A stretch of DNA of 64,000 bases from positions 24,323,323 to 24,387,322 of the forward strand of contig NC_089867.1 of NCBI RefSeq assembly GCF_036373705.1, written 5' to 3'. Positions within the stretch are counted from its first letter, which is position 1. Each line of letters starts with the position of its first letter. Made by a program: the position numbers and the translations under genes. Below are positions 55,037-64,000 of the stretch, piece by piece. This DNA comes from Amia ocellicauda (lineage: Eukaryota; Chordata; Actinopteri; Amiiformes; Amiidae). The notes beneath the pieces were generated by a model. The model was given only the letters and a program-made list of their open reading frames with translations. It had not been told where the DNA came from and searched no databases.

Positions 55037-55421
55037 CTATATATCTATGTAACCTATCTATACGTGTGTGAGTGTCTATGTATCTGTTTATCACAAGTCG
55101 GCTTTATTATCCGCTCAGTGATAACAACAGTTTACTCTCAGGTGAATAACTATGATATTGTGGTTTTGCTTTAACTAGCTTTATATGGTCTATGATGTGA
55201 ACAAAGCAGGTGGATCCCGTTTATGAGTATTATGAATATATGTTTAGCCGTGAAGGTATAATAAATTAATCAGTTTTAGTTTTCGACCCTGAGAAATAAA
55301 TGGCCCAATGGTACAAAGGTCACTTGAGATCAATTTAAATAATTACAAAATACATAATTCCCATTTATCTTTAGAAGATAATTCCCAGTATCACACTGAT
55401 AAATTAATGTGTGCATATACA

Positions 55422-55481
<60 letters not shown>

Positions 55482-56220
55482 GTCAGTTTTCTCATTAATG
55501 TAATTGCTCTTTATTGATCCAGCAAATATAGTTTAGGTATAAGAATATAGACTCTTAACGTTAATGAGACCATCGTCCCCAGACTCTGAAGGCGGTGTTC
55601 CCCTCTCCACAGTCAGTAAATGCGCAGGACTTTCCCACTGATAAATGGTTTATTTGGTCTTCATGAGCCAAACGCATATATGGATGTCATGGGATTTCAG
55701 GTTAAGTTCTAAGTAATCAAGTTTCAGATTTTACTGCTTTTACATATAACGGCATATGGCAAGACACCGCCAGGGAACAACAACAACAATAATAATAATA
55801 ATAATAATAATTAAGTATTGTTATATAAACAATCATACAAGTAGTAAGATCATGTTCATCTAATAATGGCGATTGCTATTGCATTTTGCTCCCTATCACC
55901 AATAACAGTTCAACTACTACTATTACTAGGTTGCTAGTGATACTATTAGGATTTGTATTGATTTTGACTGCCGCTCCTGTTTCTGTGTCCCTCGCCAGGC
56001 AGTGATGCATTAAAGCCCCCAGGCGGGGAGAGAATCGGGGTGCGCTGCGGCCCCCAGCCCTACCTCTTGTGGCCGCAGTGTAGAGCAGCAGCAGTCCGGC
56101 CAGCGCGCCGCTCGCCAGCAGCAGCAGCACCGAGAGCCCGATCTCCGCCGCGCTGCAGCGCCGCCTGCCCGCCCTGCGCGATTTCTCCACGATGTCCATC
56201 TGGCTTTCCGATTTACCCAT
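40583..56220 (-). CDS. mmel1: Membrane metallo-endopeptidase-like 1 (neprilysin-like M13 peptidase), complete (22 coding exons, 754 aa)
   Basis: Twenty-two exons with GT..AG borders join in one open frame from ATG 56220 to TAG 40583. The product follows vertebrate MMEL1 (human 779 aa), a type II membrane zinc endopeptidase that trims small peptides outside the cell. A short cytoplasmic tail ([13 protein letters not shown]) precedes one membrane helix at about residues 28-47. The M13 N-terminal domain follows, beginning at VCTTPGCV, and then the M13 catalytic domain. The catalytic marks are the substrate-binding NAFYSP at 547-552, the zinc motif HEIIH at 588-592 (two histidines and the general-base glutamate), GENIAD at 650-655 (third zinc ligand E651) and the terminal CRVW. 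Ectodomain sequons such as NST, NYS and NFS suggest glycosylation. Two oddities are reported separately: Ile where the family has Thr inside HExxH, and no juxtamembrane furin-site exon. Exon coordinates are given in the two exon-map entries. Confidence 0.96.
45605..45637. repeat. (AC)n microsatellite in mmel1 intron 12
   Basis: About sixteen AC units, ending 12 bases upstream (on the sense strand) of the exon 13 acceptor. Confidence 0.9.
47009..47212. repeat. Minisatellite, about 31-bp unit, in mmel1 intron 8
   Basis: Six to seven degenerate units of CAATCACTGTGAGTGTCTGCAGGATCTCCAC. The units vary by point changes and differ slightly in length. They abut exon 9 on its upstream (sense-strand) side. 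Confidence 0.85.
50689..50862. repeat. Minisatellite, 42-bp unit, in mmel1 intron 4
   Basis: About four units built on GTGTCTCTGTGTCTGTTTATGTCTC followed by GGTGTCCCAGGCGGTCA; the two central units are exactly 42 bp. The array begins 21 bases beyond the exon 4 donor. Confidence 0.85.
51638..52145 (+). mobile_element. Non-LTR retrotransposon 3' fragment (CR1/L2-like), copy 1, in mmel1 intron 2
   Basis: About 500 bases, antisense to mmel1, nearly identical to 61299-61800. Conceptual fragments resemble the region after the reverse transcriptase of CR1/L2-type LINEs: [38 protein letters not shown], then an arginine-histidine stretch. The tail ends GGCCTCCTCTC...GTCTTATGTTC, like the 3' ends of such elements. 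Stops and frameshifts make it non-coding. It is 5'-truncated, as is normal for LINE insertions. The right end lies about 65 bp from mmel1 exon 2. Confidence 0.85.
53442..53489. repeat. (AAT)n microsatellite in mmel1 intron 1
   Basis: About sixteen uninterrupted AAT units. Confidence 0.95.
54955..55035. repeat. (TATC)n microsatellite in mmel1 intron 1
   Basis: About twenty uninterrupted TATC units, likely highly polymorphic. Confidence 0.95.
55422..55481. repeat. (ATT)n microsatellite in mmel1 intron 1
   Basis: Twenty uninterrupted ATT units, about 0.6 kb from the exon 1 donor. Confidence 0.95.
55776..55812. repeat. Compound (CAA)n(TAA)n microsatellite in mmel1 intron 1
   Basis: A few CAA units pass directly into about eight TAA units. 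Confidence 0.9.
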
Positions 56221-57129
56221 TATTGTCACTCTGAAGAGAGAGAGAGAGAGAGAAAAGTGGTCGAGGGGTGAACTAGACTGAGAGACAGAGCAGAGCCGGA
56301 CAGGACAGGTAGATCTGCGCTCCTGCAGGCTCTGCCGCTCACTTTGACCATCAAGGCAACTTGCTGCAGCATATCAACAGACCACATTAGCATAACGCAT
56401 TGTCCAAATCTGCTTGCAAGAAATATTACAGCAGCAAACACAACAGAGCCACAATGGAAACTTAATTGCATTTCAGAAGGGTTCGCATTGATTACACGTA
56501 TTTGTCTGTCGTTGGGTCCCCTCCCGTTGGTGCGTGATTAGCCGGCTCGTCTGGCATCTCCAGTGAAGTCTCCCCGGCGCACCCGCGTCCTGCACTGGCG
56601 TTATTTTCGGCCGCTCCGGAGGAGTGTGTGTCGGGGGCCGGAGGCAGGCAGCGGGGAGGGTTTTCGTCCCGTTAAAATCATCCTAAAGGGTTTCCAACAC
56701 TGGGCTTCCCCGGTGGCGACGCATCCACTTCAAATTGCTCAAGAACTATCCCCACTTGGCATCAACTACATCAGCATATCAGCATTGAAACAGTGAGGCT
56801 CCAGACAGCTGTGCAGTTGTGGATGCAAGCGCAGAGTTCGTGCGTCGAGGCGCACTGAGGAGACTCCTCTCCTCTCCTCCTCTCCTGAAGCAGCTCCGCA
56901 TCCAGCGTGCGCAAAAAGCACGGCAGCCTGGCATCAGTTGTGTATAAAAAATACCGCACCTTTGAACGGCTGCCTTTTAAGACAACATGCATTTATTTTC
57001 CAAGTGTCTTCCGTGAAATTGCATCATTTGAGTGGGTAGGGCAGAGGGGTGATTTAGGAGGGAGGAAATACACAAAAGTTGATATTTATAAACGCAGTTT
57101 TAGTATTGGCATTATTATCATTATCATGA

Positions 57130-57130
<1 letters not shown>

Positions 57131-57196
<66 letters not shown>
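57131..57196. repeat. (ATT)n microsatellite upstream of mmel1
   Basis: About twenty-two uninterrupted ATT units roughly 0.9 kb upstream of the mmel1 start codon. Confidence 0.95.
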
Positions 57197-59191
57197 GTAA
57201 GCTTACCGTGGTAAATTCGAAAGGAAAACGGAATACCCTGTTGACTCTGGGAAAGCGTTAACTTCCCCGAGCCTTGTCAAGTTAATGACTTCTTGGCTTT
57301 AATTAAAGGGCACAATTGTGACGGGCGTTATGCAAGACAGTGGGACAGATGCTGCGGCCGTGGCCGGGCGTGCAGGAATCTGTCGGAGAGCACGCTGCTG
57401 TGGCGCTAATGCTCCGAGACTCTGCACACAAACCACCTTTCGCTTTTAGTGGTTTTCCGTGCGCAGGGTTGGTTTCAGTGAAGGTTTGAAGATGCAGTGG
57501 GGTTAGGCGTGCGTGTGCAATTCACATTAACAGTGTTGCGACTTGACGTTTGTTGCATCTTCTTGACAACCGAGCGTGCAGTGCTGCTGTATGTCCATTT
57601 AAAAAGCAGCGCAATGGCCGTCTGTTGGCGCTATTGGCGCCTGTGTGCGTAATTTGACGTCAGACGGCGGGAGCTCCTGCAGGAGGAGGGTGGGCAGCCG
57701 GGCACCGGCAGGTAACCAGGCCAGGATGAAACAAACGCCCCTTGACAAAATACAGCCATTGAAGTGGCATCCAATGCGTTGCATATTATACATATGTATA
57801 TTTTAGTGCATCAGCGCCGCTTACATTTAATAAGAAACACACGGCTGTTTGTGGCAGGCCTACTGCTGAGAGCTGCAGCAACACATTGCGACGAATTGTA
57901 TTAAGTGTTTTCGGTCACTTTTCTCAAATTTGAATAAAACTGTCATGAAAGTTAAAATATATAAGTCACTGACAAAGGAGTCCACATTAGTGTAAACATG
58001 GACTGCTCCTATGTCCCGTTTTCCGCTTATGAAGTGAAAATATTACAATTTAAATGTGAATAATTACCAGAAACAGTAAAACAATGTTAGTGTGTAACAA
58101 TCGCACAATAAAAGACCGGAAGGTACTTTATTCGATAGGATCGATGCTCTGTGCCAAGTTGAGTTGAAACACATACAAAAAAAAAAAAAAACATTGAAAT
58201 TGAAACGACTTTGAAAAGAATGAAAAATAAAAAACACACACACGGGGACGGAGTGTTGATTCAGTTTAACTGACCTGTGTGACGATATTTCAAGTTTTAT
58301 TAGAGCCCAGTGCAGCGATATTTAATTCACGCACGGCTGTAGTACACGCTTGTGGACAGTAGAGGGCAGAAGCGCCCAGGACTTGTTGAGATTATGAAGA
58401 TCTTTGGCTTGATTGGCTCCCATATAGCGAACAGTTTCCTTATTCCCTGTTTTACTGCGCACTGCTGAGCGAAATGATTTATGTTGTACCTGCTACTTGA
58501 ACAACCAATATAGTCCACACACACAGTAATATAGTCCACACACAAACCAGTGTAGTATGCAAGTAAACCGATGTGCTACACTCGCTAATGATGAATGATG
58601 TCCTATTTGGCCCTCCATAGATATATAATGTTTGGCCCTCCATAGTTAAGTAAACTGAAGACAGGTGGTCCGTTTCCTTCAAATTAACATTCAATTCTTA
58701 ATTAATACTGACATTTATTTCAGGTATTTGTATATTTGTGGAAAGTCTAAATTCTGGAATGAGGAAGACAACATTATTTTAGGTAAACGTGCCCATCTTT
58801 CAATCAATATAAATGCATTTTATTAACATTGATGTGGAGTAGTGCCAGTAAGTATTACAGCATTAGCCCGCTAGGACAGGTTTTTGGAGTAAAGTTACCC
58901 CAAGTGCCGGAAACACTGAAAAGCATTAAACTTCAGGTGTAAACTGGATCAAAGGGAAAGGTCTATTTCTGTATTTGAATCATATTGGAGCAGGTGAAAT
59001 AAACCGTGTGTCATCTCAGGCTCGATGTGAGATCAGATTAGCTGACTTGTGCTTTCCTCTGTGTATTCAAATTTCCATCAGATCTCGTCAGTCGCACAGT
59101 GGCGGCTGAGCTGAAGATAAAACTCCAGTCTGCTGGAGGGTTCAAGGAGACCTGAGCGCTGCTGGACCATCGCCCTCTTAGGCAGGAGTTG

Positions 59192-59206
59192 GGCGCCCCC
59201 TGCTGG
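59192..59206. promoter_or_regulatory. CTCF-like site upstream of mmel1
   Basis: GGCGCCCCCTGCTGG fits the CTCF core without mismatch. A second, oppositely oriented match (CAGTAGAGGGCAG) lies at about 58357-58369. The two together form an inverted pair about 0.8 kb apart. Binding is inferred from motif only. Confidence 0.35.
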
Positions 59207-60849
59207 GTGGTCTCTCACAATCTCCCCCTCGTTCCCCAGACATAAGGACCTTAAATATTGTGGTGCACTGAGTTGCACTGTCCTGTGTGTGACTCTTCTA
59301 AGGGCATGGACCCGTCTGTATTGTGTCACCCTTGAGGGATTAACTGGGAGTGTTGGCACTGCAGTCCCCAGTGCAAAGGTTACGGCTGCAAAAGGCCAAC
59401 TTTTCAGCCTGTTCTGATTCTGCTCAGTCCTGTGGGAGCGAGTTTGCATTTAATCCACTTATTCATGTTGGAAACCAGTGTGTCCAGTAGAGAGTTTCAC
59501 TCCAATCTATGACCCTCTGGCCATCTCTGGTGCATTCTCTACCCAGTTCAGAGGAGTGACATCACCGTAACAATCCCACACTCTCTGAGTCCCGTTCCCT
59601 CAAGGCGGAGTGGCAGATCACATTACTCTCCTCAGCCCGGGGAGGCGGAGGCCACAGTTTGTGTTCTCTGATGCTCCGGCCAACATCAGCAGCTGCTCCT
59701 GATGGGAAATCCACCTCCTGGACCTGCAGCCAAACCCAGACACTGTGGAAGCTCATATTTGAAATCTGCAAATTCGTTAGTATTATTAGTATTAGTATTA
59801 GTGAACAATACAGTGCTTTGGTAGATGTTTCTCAAGCTGCACAGGAACACAGACGCCCGTCCTCCACCTGTGTCCCGGCCCACTCGCCACTTGCTCTGGA
59901 GACGGGAGCAGCAGATGATGGGCGATAACTGCTGCTGCGTGATGTTGGGCTGCGGGGGCGTCCTCGTTAGCCCTACCTGATGAATGCACGCCAGCACACA
60001 CCTGCCGTGGCCCTGATGGATGTACCGTCTCCGCCGCACGTCCAGAACATCGCACGGCCCAGCCTGCACGCTCTGTTCCGGACCCCTGTGACTTCCCGCA
60101 TCCATCACCCCTGTCAGCATCTCTCCTGCGAATCCGTTCCGTACCCACAATCCCCCTGTAGTGTGCCGCAGCAATGTCATCTCAGGATGAGCGTAAAGTG
60201 TTTAACCCATTGCTGGAGGAATGACACCGTATTCCCATAATTGTCTTTGAAAAGGATTGCAGAGGTTACTAAGGCCTCAGCAATCCTGATTCTGAGCGAT
60301 GCAGACCGACAGCAGGCGAGGGTTTGCTTGTCACTCACGCCATGGGTCTGTGGGGTTGTTGACCTCATGCTATCTCCTACTTTCTATTGACTCCCCTCCA
60401 TCAGCCCCGTATACGAGCTGTATATAATTTTTTTCTGTTATGAGAATAATCAATAGCACCCATCGTCTGAGTGTATTGGGGGCAAGCAGACACTGCGATA
60501 ACATCATTGCATATTTCCCTGTGAACAGTCAAAATACCTCTGCAGAAATGGTTTCTATTCGCTCGGCCGCAACATTGATTCATCGCACTAACCGGGTTTA
60601 GTTCGAACAGATGATACAGTCTGAACGCAGAACAACAACGCTGCCAGACAAAGACATACTGGAGTGTTTCCCGAAAATAAAATCAAACCTCATTGACCAG
60701 ATTGGGGGAGATCTATGGGAATTTGGCAGTATGACCTCATGTCAGAACAATCCTTGTCTGGACATTCCAGTTAATCAAATAATTAAGGTGATCAGGAAGA
60801 TAATCAGGTCAGACAATGTTCGGGAGGGAGGGTAAAACAATGCTCTTCT

Positions 60850-61806
60850 CTAAACAGAACTAATAATCAGGGATCAGTACTAGGGCCTGTGTTTTTTCTA
60901 ATCTATATTCATGATCTGGTAGTTAGCAAACTTGTCAAATTTGCAGATGATACTAAAATAGGCGGCTCAGCAGATACAATCTCGGCAGCACAGGCTATTC
61001 AGAGGGACTCAGATAATATTCAGTTGTGGGCGACACCTGGCAGATGAAATTCAATGTGGACAAGTGCAAGGTAATACATGCAGGTAACAGAAATGTCCAC
61101 TATAATTACACTATGGGAGGAATAGATCTAGATGAAGTAACGCATGAGAAAGACCTAGGAGTCTATGTGGACTCCTCACTTTCTCCATCCAAACAATGTG
61201 GGGAAGCAATAAAAAAGGCCAACACAATGCTAGGGTATATTGTCAAAAGTGTAGAACTGAGAACAAGGGCAGTGATGTTCAGACTGTACAATGCACTAGT
61301 TAGAGCTCATCTGGATACTGTGGACAGTTCTGGGCTCCACACTTCAAGAAAGATATCGCTGCTCTAGAGGCAGTTCAGAGGAGAGCAACCAGACTTATTC
61401 CAGGTCTGAAGGGAATGTCCTACTGAGAGACTGAGGACCTGAACCTTTTCACCCTGGAACAGAGGAGACTACGTGGGGACTCGATCCAAGTCTTCAAAAT
61501 CATGAAAGGCATCGACCACATCAAACCAGAGGAGCTTTTCCAGATCAGCAGGGACACACGCACCCGGGACACAAATGGAAATTGGGCTTCAAGGCATTCA
61601 AGACAGAAAACAGGAGACACTTCTTCACACAGAGAGGCGTCACAATCTGAACAAACTCCCCAGCGATGTGGCTGAAGAGACAATTTGGGAACATTCAAAA
61701 ACAGACTGGATAGGATCCTTGATCACTTAGTTATTAATGGACACCAAACGAGCACGATGGGTCGAACGGCCTCCTCTCGATTGGACACTGTCTTATGTTC
61801 TTATGA
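60850..61806 (+). mobile_element. Non-LTR retrotransposon fragment with reverse-transcriptase remnants, copy 2
   Basis: Reads GSVLGPVFFLIYIHDL and LVKFADDTKIGGSAD, the finger/palm motifs of a LINE reverse transcriptase with the FADD catalytic box. After a one-base loss near 61030 it reads DTWQMKFNVDKCKVIHAGN and EKDLGVYVDSSLSPSKQ. From about 61299 it is almost the same as copy 1, through the GTCTTATGTTCTTATGAA tail. Damaged and 5'-truncated; it belongs with CR1/L2-type elements as far as I can judge by eye. Confidence 0.87.
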
Positions 61807-64000
61807 ATGTATGAACACAAGGAATGTTACAAAGGAGACGAGAAGATTCAGTCCAACGCGTGCGGTTGGGTAACTCACAGCCCGTCTCAGTCTAACTCTG
61901 GACTCTGTGAGTTTACACGTATATAACAACACTGACTATATCTGGGGTCTGCAGTCCTGGTCCCAGAGAGCCCAAGTCCAGCAGCAATTCACAGGAACTT
62001 TACCTGATCTATGAGCAGAGACAGGGAAATGTCCTCACTTCTCCCAAACTCAGAAAGGGTTCCTATTATTTCATTCATGGTTTAACTTCAGTAAACCCAG
62101 AAGAACACGTGGCTTCCTGTGATGCATGCGTGTCACAGATGTGGGCTTAACAGTTCACACTTTAACATGTAAATAATGATTCTCTTTTAATAAAATACCC
62201 CATAGAGACAAGTGTTTATGTCCTGTTTATGTTTATCTGTTTTTTGCTGACTTCATATTGAAAAGGGTACCTTTGACCTAGCTCAGCAGGGGTAGTTTTT
62301 GGCACTGTGTGGTTAAATGTTTCAAACTATTCCTAATAACTTCTCTTTTTGTCTTTCCTCTTTTTAATTAGTTTTTCACCCTTCGTTATCGACCGCCCGA
62401 CTCCGTGAGCAGGGGCACGTGCTCAACCAACCTGTTGACTGTTGTCTTCCGTGAAGCAGACTGATACCTCGATTACTCCTCAGCTAATGAATAGATCAAT
62501 TCATGGTCTGAGAAACAATTCAAACCCCACTGTTTATTTAATTTTCTTTCTGGAAAGCGTGCCAGATAACGGCTTCACACTTTGTTCCTCCAGTCACAAC
62601 TCTCAGGCGCGTGTGGACAGCTGGTCTCTCCATTAGTATTTCCCGCTCGTCCTCGGCTGTTGACTCTGCCCTGATTACCGCAACTGGGGGGATGAGGGAT
62701 GGCTGTTGTTACACTATTTGCTCGCCTGACAGGACGTTTTTCACATCGTGATTTTACTTGAGATGAAGCTGTAATCTAGCAGTGATGGATGTGACATGCT
62801 GTGGTATGGAGGTACGGTGTCATTCATTAGATTAAATCAGAGGTGTCAAAAGCCAAGAATATAAGTATATATGTTTATGCCCAAGAAAAGTGTGAAAGCA
62901 ATGTTCCTAATTCTGTGCAGCGAGTGAAACACAATATAGTTAAGCGCATTTACAGTCAGTGCATTTACTTATTTTTATATATATATTTCATAGAGAACTG
63001 CAAGCACAGAAACGGAAGCTGCTTCATTTTGTTTGCATTTGTTTAGTATTTTCTCAATTTGCTGTCAAAATATGATCAATATCTACTTAGGAAATAGATT
63101 TTTCTGCATGATAAATCTGCTCGGTCTGAATCCTAGAGGGACCAGAAATTGCTGTACAGGGACTAACTGAATCAGGCAGGACACTGAACAGAGCTGGGCC
63201 GCAGACACACGGTTAATTTGCTGAATCGGACAGAGGGGCAGTGGATTTCCTGACCCTTTAAAGCTGGTTAGTCGTTATTGAGTTATTTATTAGACTGCCA
63301 GTGACTGCTTATTGGAGAAGGTGCAAGTCACAGTGTTGCCGGCTGGCGGGGGGCACACACACAAATGGACTTGGCTGTGTTCCTCTTGTTCCAGGGACGA
63401 CAAAAAACGTTTGCCTTAACCCCCAAATGTAAAGACTAATAAAATCATGACTGTGATGTCACAACACAACGACTCCATGTCCTTCTCTAAACACGGTGGC
63501 AGTCTATTGTGAAACCTTTACATTTTCAAACTAAATGTGTTCCAGAAAGCTGTCATAACAACTGAACAAGAAACTGCAGTTTTACAGGCGTCCAATACTG
63601 AATATATATTCTACACATTTGCACAAACTGACATAATATTCAGATAATACCAACAGCAATGCCCTAATTTGCCACCAGCTGTTATGTAACACACATAAGC
63701 TTGTTGTTTTTGTTGTGGTTAAAATCTGTTTCTTGTGAAATAATGAATAATGTTCCTGTTCCTGTTTATCAGAAATTATATGCAGGATACAGATTGTCGT
63801 GGAAAGGCTTAAGTGGGATTTTTATTTTGTGTCTTGTTGAGCTATATCTATACATACTGGTATATAACTATATATTTGTACTAATACAGTACTAATTCAG
63901 TATACAGAGATTTTTTTTTATGTTTACACATTTGTATTAGGCACGCCTGCATTTTGTGCCTTTTGTGTACAATATACCAATGATTCACATTCATGGGAAT
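61807..64000. other. Right-hand intergenic end of the window
   Basis: AT-rich sequence with only short chance frames. I see no exon, RNA gene or intact mobile element. Confidence 0.5.

Larger units (their letters stand above)
48992..56220 (-). other. mmel1: mmel1 exon map, exons 1-8 (tail, membrane helix, first part of ectodomain)
   Basis: Exon 1 56064-56220 (tail and helix); exon 2 52210-52269 ([11 protein letters not shown]); exon 3 51300-51461 ([20 protein letters not shown]); exon 4 50883-50963 ([12 protein letters not shown]); exon 5 50431-50526 ([18 protein letters not shown]); exon 6 49536-49654 ([20 protein letters not shown]); exon 7 49273-49338 ([15 protein letters not shown]); exon 8 48992-49126 ([19 protein letters not shown]). 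The acceptor of exon 6 is read as CACACAG/AA; an alternative two-residue-shifted site three bases downstream cannot be excluded. Confidence 0.9.
56231..60849. other. Region upstream of mmel1
   Basis: The first few hundred bases should contain the mmel1 promoter; a (GA)n run at 56231-56253 lies directly before the start codon. CpG-rich sequence near 56530-56900 and 57340-57720 is promoter-like. Beyond that I found no exon of a neighbouring gene. In human the next gene is TTC34; I could not find it here. Confidence 0.45.

Noticed and set aside
59686-60180. 164-codon minus-strand frame as a possible exon of the neighbour TTC34
   Set aside because: No tetratricopeptide pattern or splice-bounded conserved block could be seen.

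Overview
The window is vertebrate nuclear DNA, most likely from a ray-finned fish. It holds multi-exon genes with GT..AG introns, CpG-rich promoters, AATAAA poly(A) signals, many long simple-sequence repeats, a Tc1-type DNA transposon and two pieces of a non-LTR retrotransposon. Assigning it to a fish, possibly an early-branching lineage, is an inference from intron size, repeat types and gene content. I see no bacterial, phage, CRISPR or viral genes, and no obviously new multi-gene system. The most unusual items are a long hairpin at 6867-7010, a Gfo/Idh/MocA-type oxidoreductase gene, and regularly spaced KLF-like promoter boxes.

Layout. Positions 1-3313, minus strand, hold the first four coding exons of a Gfo/Idh/MocA-type NAD(P)-dependent oxidoreductase; the rest lies left of the window. 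Its promoter may lie as far right as about 6.2 kb. From 3.4 to 9.8 kb is intergenic. Positions 9.8-13.2 kb, plus strand, hold a complete prothymosin alpha gene (ptma, five coding exons, 128 aa) with promoter and poly(A) signal. Positions 17412-22609, minus strand, hold a complete slc45a1 (eight coding exons, 764 aa), a proton-coupled sugar transporter of the SLC45 family. About 2.2 kb away, and divergent from it, prxl2b (seven exons, 24821-36964, 212 aa) encodes a thioredoxin-like prostamide/prostaglandin F synthase; its last intron is 8.4 kb. A broken Tc1-type element occupies 37169-38632. Converging on prxl2b, mmel1 (22 coding exons, 56220 down to 40583, minus strand, 754 aa) encodes a neprilysin-like M13 zinc metallopeptidase. 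Positions 56.2-64 kb are intergenic, with a decayed retrotransposon fragment at about 60.85-61.8 kb; a nearly identical, shorter copy sits in mmel1 intron 2.

The genes do not form one pathway. slc45a1, prxl2b and mmel1 all have human counterparts on 1p36, and prxl2b and mmel1 converge as they do in human, so the order looks like conserved vertebrate synteny plus local rearrangement. I placed exon borders by hand from splice consensus, reading phase and remembered vertebrate orthologues. Every internal phase in the four complete genes closes without a frameshift or stop.
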